A stretch of DNA of 41,111 nt, from the NCBI GenBank assembly GCA_020054065.1, contig JAGVLX010000070.1, forward strand, positions 1-41,111. The letters are read 5' to 3'. This document shows positions 9,290-16,910 of the stretch, piece after piece. The position numbers and the translations under genes are program-made. Numbering within the stretch: position 1 is the first letter of the stretch; every line of letters begins with the position of its first letter. Source of the stretch: Parachlamydiales bacterium. Its GTDB lineage: Bacteria > Chlamydiota > Chlamydiia > Chlamydiales > JAEYWL01. Below the pieces are notes generated by a model. That model had not been told where the DNA came from, made no database searches, and was given only the letters and a program-made list of their open reading frames with translations.

Positions 9290-9318
9290 TTCAATTTTTT
9301 TATCTTAGTCACTATAAT
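9290..9318 (+). promoter_or_regulatory. candidate sigma70-type promoter for the ABC-F operon
   Basis: A perfect TATAAT lies at 9313-9318, about 30 bp before the ABC-F start, with a poor -35 (TTCAAT, 9290-9295) at 17-bp spacing. The segment also lies in an inverted repeat (TTCAATTT / AAATTGAA) that may end xerC transcription. A GAAAGG ribosome-binding site precedes the ATG at 9350. Confidence 0.45.
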
Positions 9319-9349
9319 AAATTGAATAAAATTTGTTTTTGAAAGGTTT

Positions 9350-10942
9350 ATGATTACATTAGCCAATATCTCCAAAAGTTTCGGCAGCCGGATCTTATTT
9401 GAAAACGTATCGATCACTTTTAATGCAGGCAACCGCTACGGTCTGACCGGACCGAACGGATCAGGCAAATCGACTCTCCTAAAGATCATTATGGGACTGG
9501 AAGAGCCGACAACAGGAACCGTCACCTTGCCCGACCGCGTAGGGATCCTGCGCCAGAATATTGAAGATTATAGCGAATTCAATGTCATCGACGTCGTCAT
9601 CATGGGCAATGCTCGTCTATGGAATGCCCTGAAAGAACGCGATAAACTGTATGAAGTTGAAATGACCGATGAAGTGGGAATGCGGCTGGGCGAGCTTGAA
9701 GGGATTATTGCCGAAGAAGATGGTTACTCCGCCGACGCTAATGCTGAAGTCCTCCTTAACGGGATGGGGGTCTCCAAAGATTACTTCCATCAGCACATGG
9801 GTGCAATTCCCACCGACATGCAGTTCCGGGTGCTCCTCTGCCAAGCGCTCTTCGGCGATCCACAAGCGCTGCTGCTGGACGAGCCCACCAACCACTTGGA
9901 TATGGACTCGATCGGTTGGTTGGAAAACTTCCTTTTCAACTACAAAGGTGTGCTTGTGGTCATTTCCCACGACCGCCACTTCCTCAATTCGGTCACCACC
10001 CACATCGCCGACATCGATTACGACACCATCATCACCTACCCTGGCAACTACGACCAAATGGTGGTCGCCAAAACATCGGTGCGGGAACAAGCGGAACGGG
10101 ATGCCAAATCGAAGGAGAAAAAAATTTCCCAGTTGAAAGAATTCGTAGCGCGTTTCGGTGCTGGCACGCGCGCGAGCCAAGTGCAGTCGCGCGTACGTGA
10201 GATCAATCGCTTGCAACCGCAGGAATTAAAAAAATCCAACATCCAGCGCCCCTACATCCGGTTCATCCCAACCGAAAAACAGCCCGGCAAAATCGTCTTA
10301 AAAGTGGAAGATATTTCCAAAGCATTTGATGAACCGGTGATCAAACGCTTCAACTTGGAAGTGCACCGCGGCGATAAGATCGGCGTGATCGGCGCCAACG
10401 GGCGGGGTAAGAGTACGCTTTTAAAAATGTTAGCCGGGGTCTTAGCCCCCGATAAAGGGAAGGTGGAACCGGGACATCAAGTGAGCATCAGCTACTTCCC
10501 GCAAAATCACGGCGAAATTGTGGATAAGAAAACCACTCAGAATGCATTCGAATGGCTGAAAGTGCGTAAACCTGGCATTTACGACCAAGATGTACGCAGC
10601 GCGATGGGGAAAATGTTGTTCGGCGGAGATGATGCGTTCAAACCCGTTTCGGGGTTATCCGGCGGCGAGACCGCCCGGTTGATTATGGCAGGAATGATGT
10701 TGAGTGATCACAACGTGATTATCTTAGATGAACCTAACAACCATTTGGACTTGGAAGCGGTTTCTGCATTGGGATGGGGACTGGAAGAATACAAAGGAAC
10801 AGCGATCGTCGCCAGCCACGACCGCGACCTTTTAGATAATTTCGCCACCAAAATTATCGCATTCGAACCAGAAGGAATTGTGGTGTTCGACGGCAACCTG
10901 GAAGAGTATCTACAAAAAAAAGGCAGTTTAACTTCCAAATGA
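9350..10942 (+). CDS. ABC-F family ATPase, YbiT-like (ribosome-associated)
   Basis: Soluble twin-cassette ABC-F protein of 530 residues without membrane segments, the same size as E. coli YbiT. ABC-F proteins act on the ribosome and modulate elongation or rescue stalled complexes. Cassette 1 has GPNGSGKST and LLLDEPTNHLDMD, with a degenerate signature (IPTDMQFRVLLCQALF), as is usual in YbiT. The linker follows with YPGNYDQMV and ARFGAGTRASQVQSR. Cassette 2 has GANGRGKST, LSGGETARLIMAG, IILDEPNNHLDLE and ASHDRDLLDNF. Asn replaces Thr in the second DEPTNHLD motif. The last 4 bp overlap the SpoU methyltransferase start. The orthologous position in Chlamydia (CT348) is also after xerC. Confidence 0.93.
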   Translation: MITLANISKSFGSRILFENVSITFNAGNRYGLTGPNGSGKSTLLKIIMGLEEPTTGTVTLPDRVGILRQNIEDYSEFNVIDVVIMGNARLWNALKERDKLYEVEMTDEVGMRLGELEGIIAEEDGYSADANAEVLLNGMGVSKDYFHQHMGAIPTDMQFRVLLCQALFGDPQALLLDEPTNHLDMDSIGWLENFLFNYKGVLVVISHDRHFLNSVTTHIADIDYDTIITYPGNYDQMVVAKTSVREQAERDAKSKEKKISQLKEFVARFGAGTRASQVQSRVREINRLQPQELKKSNIQRPYIRFIPTEKQPGKIVLKVEDISKAFDEPVIKRFNLEVHRGDKIGVIGANGRGKSTLLKMLAGVLAPDKGKVEPGHQVSISYFPQNHGEIVDKKTTQNAFEWLKVRKPGIYDQDVRSAMGKMLFGGDDAFKPVSGLSGGETARLIMAGMMLSDHNVIILDEPNNHLDLEAVSALGWGLEEYKGTAIVASHDRDLLDNFATKIIAFEPEGIVVFDGNLEEYLQKKGSLTSK

Positions 10943-11667
10943 CAACCTTCTCTAAGCGCAAATTTCTTTCCCTCACAATCGTGCAGCAGCATAAGCATGC
11001 GGCTGCATTACTGAAGGAAGCGTATCAAACAAATCCGCCTGAAGTGGGAGAAGTGTATCGCCGCATCGAGGAATGGCTAAACCTACCCGCTCTTAACACT
11101 GAAACAAGACACGTCGCCGACCGCTATCATTGGCATCTGGCCCAAGGAGGCGTCCGGGTAAAAGAAGCCAACTTTCTGCCTGCACTCCGAACCGGAGACC
11201 GCGCCAAACCTCTGCAACCGCCGCTCTCTATCTGTGTCTATTTGGACCAGCTACGCTCCGCCCATAATGTCGGCAGCATCTTGCGGACCGTCGAGAGTTT
11301 GCAACTGGGAGAAGTGTGCTTTTCTGGACAAACTCCCTTTGTTGACCAAAAGCCCGTACAAGATACCTCCATGGGAACGCATGCATGGGTGCCCTGCCGC
11401 CAAGGCGCTTTATCTGAATGCCCTACGCCGGTGATCGCTTTAGAGACGAGTCCGGACGCGATTCCTCTCTCGCAATTTATTTTTCCATCTACCTTTACTC
11501 TAGCCGTCGGAAATGAAGAGTATGGTTGCTCCGAAGCTACATTAAGGTCAGCCGATGCGCTGATTGAAATCCCTTTAGCCGGACGAAAAAATTCACTCAA
11601 CGTCGCCAACGCCTTCGCCATTGTGGCCTATGAGGTGCGCAGACAGTTACAAAAGGATCACTTATGA
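10939..11667 (+). CDS. SpoU/TrmH-family RNA 2'-O-methyltransferase
   Basis: SPOUT-fold RNA ribose methyltransferase of 242 residues. The C-terminal catalytic domain has the three SpoU motifs: LRSAHNVGSILRTVESL (motif 1 with the conserved Asn and Arg), TLAVGNEEYGCSE (motif 2) and IPLAGRKNSLNVANAFAIVAYE (motif 3, SAM-binding knot). The N-terminal 90 residues are poorly conserved and may bind RNA. Whether the target is tRNA or rRNA cannot be told from the sequence. It is coupled by 4-bp ATGA overlaps to both the ABC-F gene upstream and folE downstream, giving a three-gene translational unit of which two members act on the translation apparatus. Confidence 0.88.
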   Translation: MTTFSKRKFLSLTIVQQHKHAAALLKEAYQTNPPEVGEVYRRIEEWLNLPALNTETRHVADRYHWHLAQGGVRVKEANFLPALRTGDRAKPLQPPLSICVYLDQLRSAHNVGSILRTVESLQLGEVCFSGQTPFVDQKPVQDTSMGTHAWVPCRQGALSECPTPVIALETSPDAIPLSQFIFPSTFTLAVGNEEYGCSEATLRSADALIEIPLAGRKNSLNVANAFAIVAYEVRRQLQKDHL

Positions 11668-12371
11668 GCAAAAAACGGGACCCTCTCCAACACGATGATG
11701 AAGGATACCTCCTCAACACCACCGAAGCGGCCATCACTAACTATCCTTCGCCGATCCGTCAAGATGCGCACAAATTGTCTGATGAAGAAAAAATCGCACG
11801 GATCGAACCGAAGATGCGTGAAATCTTAGAGATTTTAGGGTTAGACCTGGAGGACGAATCGATCAAACGCACTCCCTACCGCATCGCCAAAATGTATGTT
11901 AGCGAGGTGTTTTCCGGGATGGATCCAAAAAATTTCCCCAAAATTAGCCGCTGGAAAGACGATTTTCACCATGATCAAAATACAAACATCGTCTTCATGC
12001 GGGTGGGGTTCACCAGTTTTTGTGAACACCATCTCGTTCCGATGAATGGGGAAGCGTTTGTCGCCTACAAGCCCAATGGTCATCTGATCGGCCTATCAAA
12101 AATTCCCCGGATTGTCCGTTTCTTCGCCAAACGTCCACAACTGCAAGAGCGCCTGACTGCCCAAATTGCAGATGCGCTTTCAAAGGTACTGCAAACCGAT
12201 GATGTCGCGGTGTCTATTTCAGCCACCCACTATTGCGTCGTTGCCCGTGGCATTGAAGATGAAGGTAGTCATACGATTACAAACGTGCTGCGCGGCCAAT
12301 TCAATAGTAACCCCCACGTGCGAGAGGAGTTTTTTGACGCCATCCAGCGCATTCCCAAGCATCGGGTTTAG
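11664..12371 (+). CDS. folE: GTP cyclohydrolase I
   Basis: Converts GTP to 7,8-dihydroneopterin triphosphate, the entry step of tetrahydrofolate synthesis and also of the queuosine precursor pathway. The 235-residue protein has an N-terminal extension of about 40 residues, then EILGLDLEDESIKRTPYRIAKMY, the zinc site TSFCEHHLVPMNG (Cys120, His123) with the second Cys at 191 in THYCVVARG, and GLSKIPRIVRFFAKRPQLQERL. Catalytic-site residues appear intact. Pathogenic Chlamydia are reported to lack a canonical FolE, so its presence fits an environmental relative. QueF in the same window gives the product two plausible uses. It ends the operon and is followed by repeat remnants. Confidence 0.95.
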   Translation: MSKKRDPLQHDDEGYLLNTTEAAITNYPSPIRQDAHKLSDEEKIARIEPKMREILEILGLDLEDESIKRTPYRIAKMYVSEVFSGMDPKNFPKISRWKDDFHHDQNTNIVFMRVGFTSFCEHHLVPMNGEAFVAYKPNGHLIGLSKIPRIVRFFAKRPQLQERLTAQIADALSKVLQTDDVAVSISATHYCVVARGIEDEGSHTITNVLRGQFNSNPHVREEFFDAIQRIPKHRV

Positions 12372-12381
12372 ACAACAGTTT

Positions 12382-12448
12382 CCTGCCCCTGCCCGTGCCC
12401 GATCCGATTGATTAACGCAGAGACGGGGAGACGCTATGACGCAGAGAT
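12382..12448. repeat. repeat remnants (GCCC-type 6-mers and CAGAGA-type)
   Basis: The gap between folE and the F-box gene holds two repeat remnants. CCTGCCCCTGCCCGTGCC and the following CGATCCG (12382-12406) match 24 of 25 positions of the reverse complement of 37235-37259 in the large hairpin near 37.2 kb. Next, ATTAACGCAGAGACGGGGAG and further CAGAGA units (12411-12448) resemble the elements near 27.0 and 30.0 kb. Neither can form a long hairpin here, so they look like decayed or half copies. Confidence 0.65.
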
Positions 12449-12471
12449 TTTACATAACGAGATGATAGCCA

Positions 12472-13353
12472 ATGTCTATTAGTAGCAGTTTAGTGACACC
12501 CACCGATGCGTTTCATCAAATCTTTGCATGGTTACAGCCCCCCTCCCTTTCAAAATGTGCCTTGGTGTGTAAAAGATGGCGTTCGGCTGTGAATTCATTG
12601 CCCATCTGGAAGAGTAAAATTGAAAGGAACTTCAGTGCCATTCCTGAGAATCGCGACTTCACACGCCAAAAGTATGTCGCATTAAGTCAAGCCACGGTCA
12701 GAGAGATTCTAAAAAATCATTTGAAGCTCCCTAACGACTCAGCCCCAGATGTGGATTTGCTTATCCAGCAATTTGAAACGACACGCATCCACGACCCCAT
12801 TTTAACTATCTTAAAAAACTTGAACGACAATCCCCGTTTACATGTTCCTTTTAAGCGTATCCTTAAGAATAAATTGTTAGAAGCACTGCAGAGCAATCAA
12901 ATCGATATCAGCACTCCTCAAAGCTTTTTTCTTAATCTGCCAAATCTTAATCTGCCTATGATCATTTCCGATATCGAGGATTTATTAGCTAAAAAAGGGA
13001 GCTCCGTCAGCTTGAATACCAGCGGCCTAGCATTGAACAAAAGCAGCCTAGCAATCATATGCAATTGGATTAAGAGCGGCTACATTCATGAATTGGTGAT
13101 GAAAGGATGTTATTTGACAGATCAATCTGTCAAAGAGCTTTGCGAAAGCGCTTGCGCATCAGCTTCAAAACTGACAAGTCTTAACTTAGCGTTTAATTCA
13201 AAAATCACAGATGCCAGCTTGCCGAAGCTTGAAAAATGGATGACGGAATTTAATGGAGGTGTTGTCGACCTATCTCACACATCTGTGTGTGCAAAAAACA
13301 CTGACAAAACCAGAAGCGGCGCTGACCATGCTTCCACGTGCCGGAATTGGTGA
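12472..13353 (+). CDS. F-box protein, possibly 3'-truncated
   Basis: Eukaryotic-like protein of 293 residues. Residues 10-50 read as an F-box: DAFHQIFAWLQPPSLSKCALVCKRWRSAV followed by LPIWK, the pattern that binds Skp1 in SCF ubiquitin ligases. The middle has no recognised domain. From about 205 there are leucine-rich-repeat-like segments (LVMKGCYLTDQSVKELC, LTSLNLAFNSKITDASL, VVDLSHTSV) that could recruit a substrate. Bacterial F-box proteins in amoeba-associated lineages are typically secreted effectors that exploit the host ubiquitin system; that role is inferred here. The last 104 bp overlap the convergent methyltransferase gene, and the final 20-25 residues do not look like LRR, suggesting that the original 3' end was lost. 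Confidence 0.75.
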   Translation: MSISSSLVTPTDAFHQIFAWLQPPSLSKCALVCKRWRSAVNSLPIWKSKIERNFSAIPENRDFTRQKYVALSQATVREILKNHLKLPNDSAPDVDLLIQQFETTRIHDPILTILKNLNDNPRLHVPFKRILKNKLLEALQSNQIDISTPQSFFLNLPNLNLPMIISDIEDLLAKKGSSVSLNTSGLALNKSSLAIICNWIKSGYIHELVMKGCYLTDQSVKELCESACASASKLTSLNLAFNSKITDASLPKLEKWMTEFNGGVVDLSHTSVCAKNTDKTRSGADHASTCRNW

Positions 13354-13972
13354 TCGGCCAATCATAGATATGATAGTCGCTGTTGCAGCGGTTATCTGTG
13401 ATCATGTCAACGTCAAAATGGAACATTTTTAACACGCGTTCAACATAGGCCGGACTGGGACGGCATCCAATGCCGTTGTATGCTTGGTCAAATCCATTTT
13501 CTAGGGTAAAAATACAGTAATTCGGATCTGATGAATCACTACACTCCGTTTCTAGGACTAAATGATCACAGCGGGTGCACGCTTCGTAAAGAGCTTTAAC
13601 CGGATCCCGTAAGTGGTACAAGGTTCCCATATGAATGATCAAATCGTAATGATTCCCCATCATCCACTGGCCATCTAAATCACATTGGATAATCTTCAAG
13701 TGGGGATAGCGGCGGGCAATTTCGGCGCAATGCTCTGCGCGCGCTTCGGAAACGGTTACATCAGCCCCTAACTGATAAAAATAGTTTCCAATATCAGCGT
13801 AGCCGCATCCCACCTCCAAAACCGTTTTGCCTTCAAACCACTCAGGGCCGTAGTGATCGACGATTGCAATCACCCGCTTGTTGCGCCAATCGTCATAGTG
13901 GCCAGTAAAGTGCGCTAGCAAAAAATGCGGAACGAGAAGAAAGAAAGTAAAAATATAATTAATAATTTTCAT
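13250..13972 (-). CDS. SAM-dependent class I methyltransferase with signal-like N-terminus
   Basis: Rossmann-fold methyltransferase of 240 residues. Motif I is VLEVGCGYADIG, followed by ADVTVSEARAEHC (acidic residue binding SAM ribose), IIQCDLDGQW and LIIHMGTLYHL. Unusually for this family, the N-terminus (MKIINYIFTFFLLVPHFLLA) reads as a signal peptide or membrane anchor, so the enzyme may be exported or membrane-bound. The start at 13972 has an AGGT about 8 bp upstream; 13987 is an in-frame alternative. The natural C-terminus probably lies near RRFWFC; the 17 residues after it are antisense to the end of the F-box gene and look like read-through across a junction near 13300. The substrate is unknown. 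Confidence 0.75.
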   Translation of the reverse strand: MKIINYIFTFFLLVPHFLLAHFTGHYDDWRNKRVIAIVDHYGPEWFEGKTVLEVGCGYADIGNYFYQLGADVTVSEARAEHCAEIARRYPHLKIIQCDLDGQWMMGNHYDLIIHMGTLYHLRDPVKALYEACTRCDHLVLETECSDSSDPNYCIFTLENGFDQAYNGIGCRPSPAYVERVLKMFHFDVDMITDNRCNSDYHIYDWPITNSGTWKHGQRRFWFCQCFLHTQMCEIGRQHLH

Positions 13973-14063
13973 TGTATATACCTGCATTTGATTAGCAAAA
14001 TTCCCTATGAACTCCGCCTTCGGTAAAGCTAAGAAATCAGCAATATAAGGTCAAATGATTTGA

Positions 14064-15473
14064 CTAACGGAAAAATCGAATATTCAACGCATCGTTCTCA
14101 AACGAAATCTTACCCGAAAACCCCTCTGAATGAAATTCGGAGTGCTGTTCTTTCCAAGACAGCGCGGTAAATCCACGCTCTTGTTTAGTGTTGAATAGCT
14201 CTTGGACGGCAACTGGTTTGCCGTCGATAGTAAGGACCATGCGCGGCGGCACTTTGAGAATGCGTCCTCCCGTCGAGGTCAAGTAATGGATCGGGATTTG
14301 ATCCAATTGGATGCGCCATTTTTGATCCGGCGTCGTCGAAATTGACTGATCGCCGACGATCAGCTTTGTTCCATCTTTCAAGACCACGCTTTTCATCGAC
14401 ATACCGCTGCCACTGCAACCGGTATCCGGCGGCAGCTCGACGCTTAACACCACTCCTTCGCTATCTCTGAAACGTTTATTTAATTCGTCTGCCTCCGCTT
14501 GCTGCCGTTCGATATTCTGTTTCGCTTGTGCGATCAAATGATTGTAATGGTAACGGGTTTTAATGGCGGCGAGGCGGTCGCCATCAGGCTTCGATAAAGA
14601 AGCACGTACGAGATCCACTAAGGGGCGCCCTTCTTGAACTTGCTGTTTCCAGTTCGCAACCTGCAAGGCATCCAATGCGTGGGCGAGGATCGCTCCAATC
14701 CCATAATGCCGTCCGAATAGGGCGTGGGTATGCAGTTCCGGCTCGTTGATAGACGCACCTAAGCTATAGACAAGTTCGTTGCGCATCGGCGATCCCATAC
14801 GATTGAAGCAACATTGGCTGACATACTCGGCTAACCCTTCCATGCGCTGCTGCTGCGCTTCCCAGCGTCGCACAAGCGGTCCTTGTTTGGCTAAGCGGGC
14901 ATCATTAACTACCAAATAATCTTGCAGCAGTTCAGACGATTTCAATCCTTGATCAGCGTAGGCCCGTAAAATTTGATCCTCGATCACGATCAAAGCCAGA
15001 ACTTCCGGAGGGGTGTACGCTTCCTCAGGCGGAATGCCCACATCTTGATCCGCAAAATAACGCGCTTGATAATCGTGGAATTGTTCATGGACAACGATGC
15101 GGATTGTTTTTTCTGGATCTTTTTCTTGAACAGGAAAAATGAAACCGTTTTGTCCTTCGATGGGAAAATTCGACACCATTCCCATTTGGCGAAGATTCCA
15201 TTTATCTTGATTTGCCTTCCACACAGTGGTTCCCTCAATGGTTTCAGCGGTCCACTCTTTGGTTTGGGGAGTAAAGTGGATGGCGTAAATAAGGCCACTA
15301 GGAAATACCAGAATGGTGGGATGTTTCTGCAATTGATAATTGACCCAGGTGTGCTGATCAGAAACTTTAGCAGCTTTGATGAAGGTAGAAACGGTATCCT
15401 GAGTTGGATCTTTCGCGCTTAATTGAGCCGTAAATAATAATAAAAATAATAATAAACGTTTCATCATCCTCAT
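14064..15473 (-). CDS. exported protein with HEXXH motif, putative zinc metallopeptidase
   Basis: Not recognised as a named family. About 469 residues with a clear signal peptide (MKRLLLFLLLFTAQLSAK). VVHEQFHDYQARYF, near residue 135, contains HEQFH, a HEXXH zinc signature, and downstream EGLAEYVSQCC could supply a Glu ligand as in gluzincins. A helical Gln/Glu-rich segment follows (near 310-340), then a beta-rich C-terminal part. Start choice is uncertain: ATG at 15473, 15467 and 15464 all lie upstream of the signal peptide, and AGG close to them slightly favours 15464. Longer in-frame starts fall inside the tandem-repeat hairpin and are unlikely. It follows rnpB on the same strand. Peptidase activity is inferred from the motif alone. 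Confidence 0.6.
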   Translation of the reverse strand: MRMMKRLLLFLLLFTAQLSAKDPTQDTVSTFIKAAKVSDQHTWVNYQLQKHPTILVFPSGLIYAIHFTPQTKEWTAETIEGTTVWKANQDKWNLRQMGMVSNFPIEGQNGFIFPVQEKDPEKTIRIVVHEQFHDYQARYFADQDVGIPPEEAYTPPEVLALIVIEDQILRAYADQGLKSSELLQDYLVVNDARLAKQGPLVRRWEAQQQRMEGLAEYVSQCCFNRMGSPMRNELVYSLGASINEPELHTHALFGRHYGIGAILAHALDALQVANWKQQVQEGRPLVDLVRASLSKPDGDRLAAIKTRYHYNHLIAQAKQNIERQQAEADELNKRFRDSEGVVLSVELPPDTGCSGSGMSMKSVVLKDGTKLIVGDQSISTTPDQKWRIQLDQIPIHYLTSTGGRILKVPPRMVLTIDGKPVAVQELFNTKQERGFTALSWKEQHSEFHSEGFSGKISFENDALNIRFFR

Positions 15474-15474
15474 T

Positions 15475-15560
15475 TGACAGGACAAGGACACACACGCCAT
15501 ACAGGACAACTATGTCGTGGTTGTCCTGTATGGCGTGTGTGTCCTGTTTGTCCTGTCGTC
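15475..15560. repeat. tandem-repeat hairpin, family A copy 2
   Basis: Long inverted repeat with a perfect 26-bp stem (15485-15510 with 15520-15545) and a 9-nt loop. It extends by 9 bp (15476-15484 with 15549-15557) across a 3-nt bulge. The right arm is a run of 9-bp units (TGTCCTGTA, TGGCGTGTG, TGTCCTGTT, TGTCCTGTC). ACAGGACAA, GTCGTG and TTGTCCTG are shared in the same order with copy 1 at 5698-5773, while the outer arms differ but still pair. It lies between rnpB and the downstream gene. Confidence 0.85.
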
Positions 15561-15570
15561 CTGTAAAAAA

Positions 15571-15930
15571 ACTCGGGAAGACGATAAGCCGGATTCTGTC
15601 AGCCGGTTAACACCGGCGAGCAATCATTCTTCTAGGGATCCGTCACCGGAATCCTCGAGCGACCTACTTGGAACTCTGTAGAGATCATGCAAACGTTCCA
15701 TTTGGTCTTGCTTCGGATAGGGTTTATAACGCCATAGGTTTCCCTATGTGCGGCTTGCTCCTAAAGCAAGCATTTCATCCTGTCCGACGAACCGAAATTC
15801 GTCGGCGGTGTGTTTTCTGTTACACTTTCCGTAGCTTTACAGCCCCCAGTCTTTCACTGGTATCCTCTCTTATGAAGTCCAGACTTTCCTCTCCCGGCTA
15901 TGCCGGCAGCGATTGCTTATCTTCCCGAGA
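15571..15930 (-). ncRNA. rnpB: RNase P RNA (bacterial type A)
   Basis: Catalytic RNA of RNase P, which matures tRNA 5' ends. On the minus strand it begins with CTCGGGAAGAT near 15929 and ends with TCTTCCCGAG near 15572; these pair perfectly as helix P1. Conserved landmarks in order are GGGAGAGGAAAGTCTGGACT (CR I, near 15880-15900), ACAGAAA and the GAAATGCTTGC region, TAAACCCTATCCG-type CR IV sequence, and GACAGAATCCGGCTTATCG at the 3' end (CR V). A run of seven T residues follows P1 and could act with it as terminator. It starts about 15 bp after the cdsZ-like gene and is probably transcribed from the same direction. The ends are set by P1 and are accurate to a few bases. Confidence 0.95.
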
Positions 15931-15945
15931 TAATTGAATATGCCT

Positions 15946-16713
15946 CTACACTTTTGTCGTGCGACGGCGCCGTTTCGTGGTGGCAACGGCCGTACCTTCA
16001 AGCTCCTTACTTTCCTGCCAGTAGTGGATACGGGAACAGTGTTCGCAGAACACTAAGCGTTCCCCTTTGCGCACCAAGTTCTCGTCTTGCGCAGTCAGCA
16101 TGATGTGGCAACCGCTGCAGCAGCGGTTTTCAATCGGAACAACGACACGGTCTTTCTTGTTATGCAGCAGCCGTTCGTAAATTTTTAATACTTCAGGATC
16201 AACCGTTTCGACTAATTTATCCCGTTCGCTTTTTAATTGGCGCCCTTCGGCGTTAATCTCTTTAATGCTTTCCAAGATCTCCACTTCCAAGGCGCGGCTG
16301 TTCGAAATAGTCTGTTCGAGAGTCTGTTGGAGATTTTTCAAAACCTCTTCTTCCGCCGCCAGTTTGTCATGCATATCTCCTAAGCGCTGCTCCCGGTTGT
16401 GCCGTTCTTTGTCGGCAGCGGCAATTTCATGAGTTAGGGCATTAAACTCTTCCACTTTCTTGATGGCGTTTTGCTGTCCTTCTAGCTTTTTGACCTTAGC
16501 GATCGATTCTTGTAGTTCGGTCTCACTTTGGCGGATAAACTTCTTCAGTTCCGTAATCTCATTTTCTTTAATGGTAGCCTGCTGTTGAATGTCAGTTTTG
16601 ATTTTCTGGATGTTCTTAAGCTCTTTGATTCTCTCTTGACGCAAACGCCAAAGACGAATCATCTTCATGTCAAGTTCCTGAATGTATAATACAGGCTTAA
16701 GCGTTTCTAACAT
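15946..16713 (-). CDS. cdsZ: CdsZ/CT398-like coiled-coil zinc-ribbon protein
   Basis: Cytoplasmic protein of 255 residues with a long coiled coil (about 10-190, heptads rich in Glu, Lys and Leu) and a C-terminal C4-type zinc ribbon: CSGC near 203 and CEHC near 227, about 22 residues apart. This matches the chlamydial CT398 family, which has been reported to bind sigma-54 and type III secretion components. The C-terminal tail is basic (TTKRRRRTTKV). ATG 16713 is chosen because AAGGAAGG lies just upstream; the longer frame upstream has no such site. It lies directly before rnpB on the same strand and is divergent from the small gene at 16911. Confidence 0.85.
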   Translation of the reverse strand: MLETLKPVLYIQELDMKMIRLWRLRQERIKELKNIQKIKTDIQQQATIKENEITELKKFIRQSETELQESIAKVKKLEGQQNAIKKVEEFNALTHEIAAADKERHNREQRLGDMHDKLAAEEEVLKNLQQTLEQTISNSRALEVEILESIKEINAEGRQLKSERDKLVETVDPEVLKIYERLLHNKKDRVVVPIENRCCSGCHIMLTAQDENLVRKGERLVFCEHCSRIHYWQESKELEGTAVATTKRRRRTTKV

Positions 16714-16840
16714 GGCCTTCCTTTGGGGTGAATTGTGGAGTAATATACTGGCATAAACTGATGTGATAACTAATATATAGAGATTTCCGATAATTCTCAA
16801 GCAAAAATCCCAGCTTTTCCTCCCTCTTTAAAAATTTTGA

Positions 16841-16869
16841 TTGACAGAGCTTGGCTCGTCAAGCATAAA
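16841..16869 (+). promoter_or_regulatory. candidate sigma70-type promoter
   Basis: A perfect TTGACA (16841-16846) is followed, after 17 bp, by CATAAA (16864-16869). It lies in the divergent region between the cdsZ-like gene and the gene at 16911. That gene has a strong AGGAGA ribosome-binding site about 6 bp before its ATG. Confidence 0.55.
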
Positions 16870-16910
16870 TGAAAGCTAACGTTTAATTTATTCTTCTGTA
16901 GGAGATCTTT

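Noticed and set aside
5771..12371. Long frames on the opposite strand of lon, clpP, GlyA and ABC-F genes as additional genes
   Set aside because: They are antisense shadows with skewed composition, no ribosome-binding sites and no recognisable domains.
15475..15509. Longer N-terminus for the HEXXH protein starting at TTG 15509
   Set aside because: The added 12 codons are tandem-repeat hairpin sequence and precede a normal signal peptide; ATG 15473-15464 is more credible.
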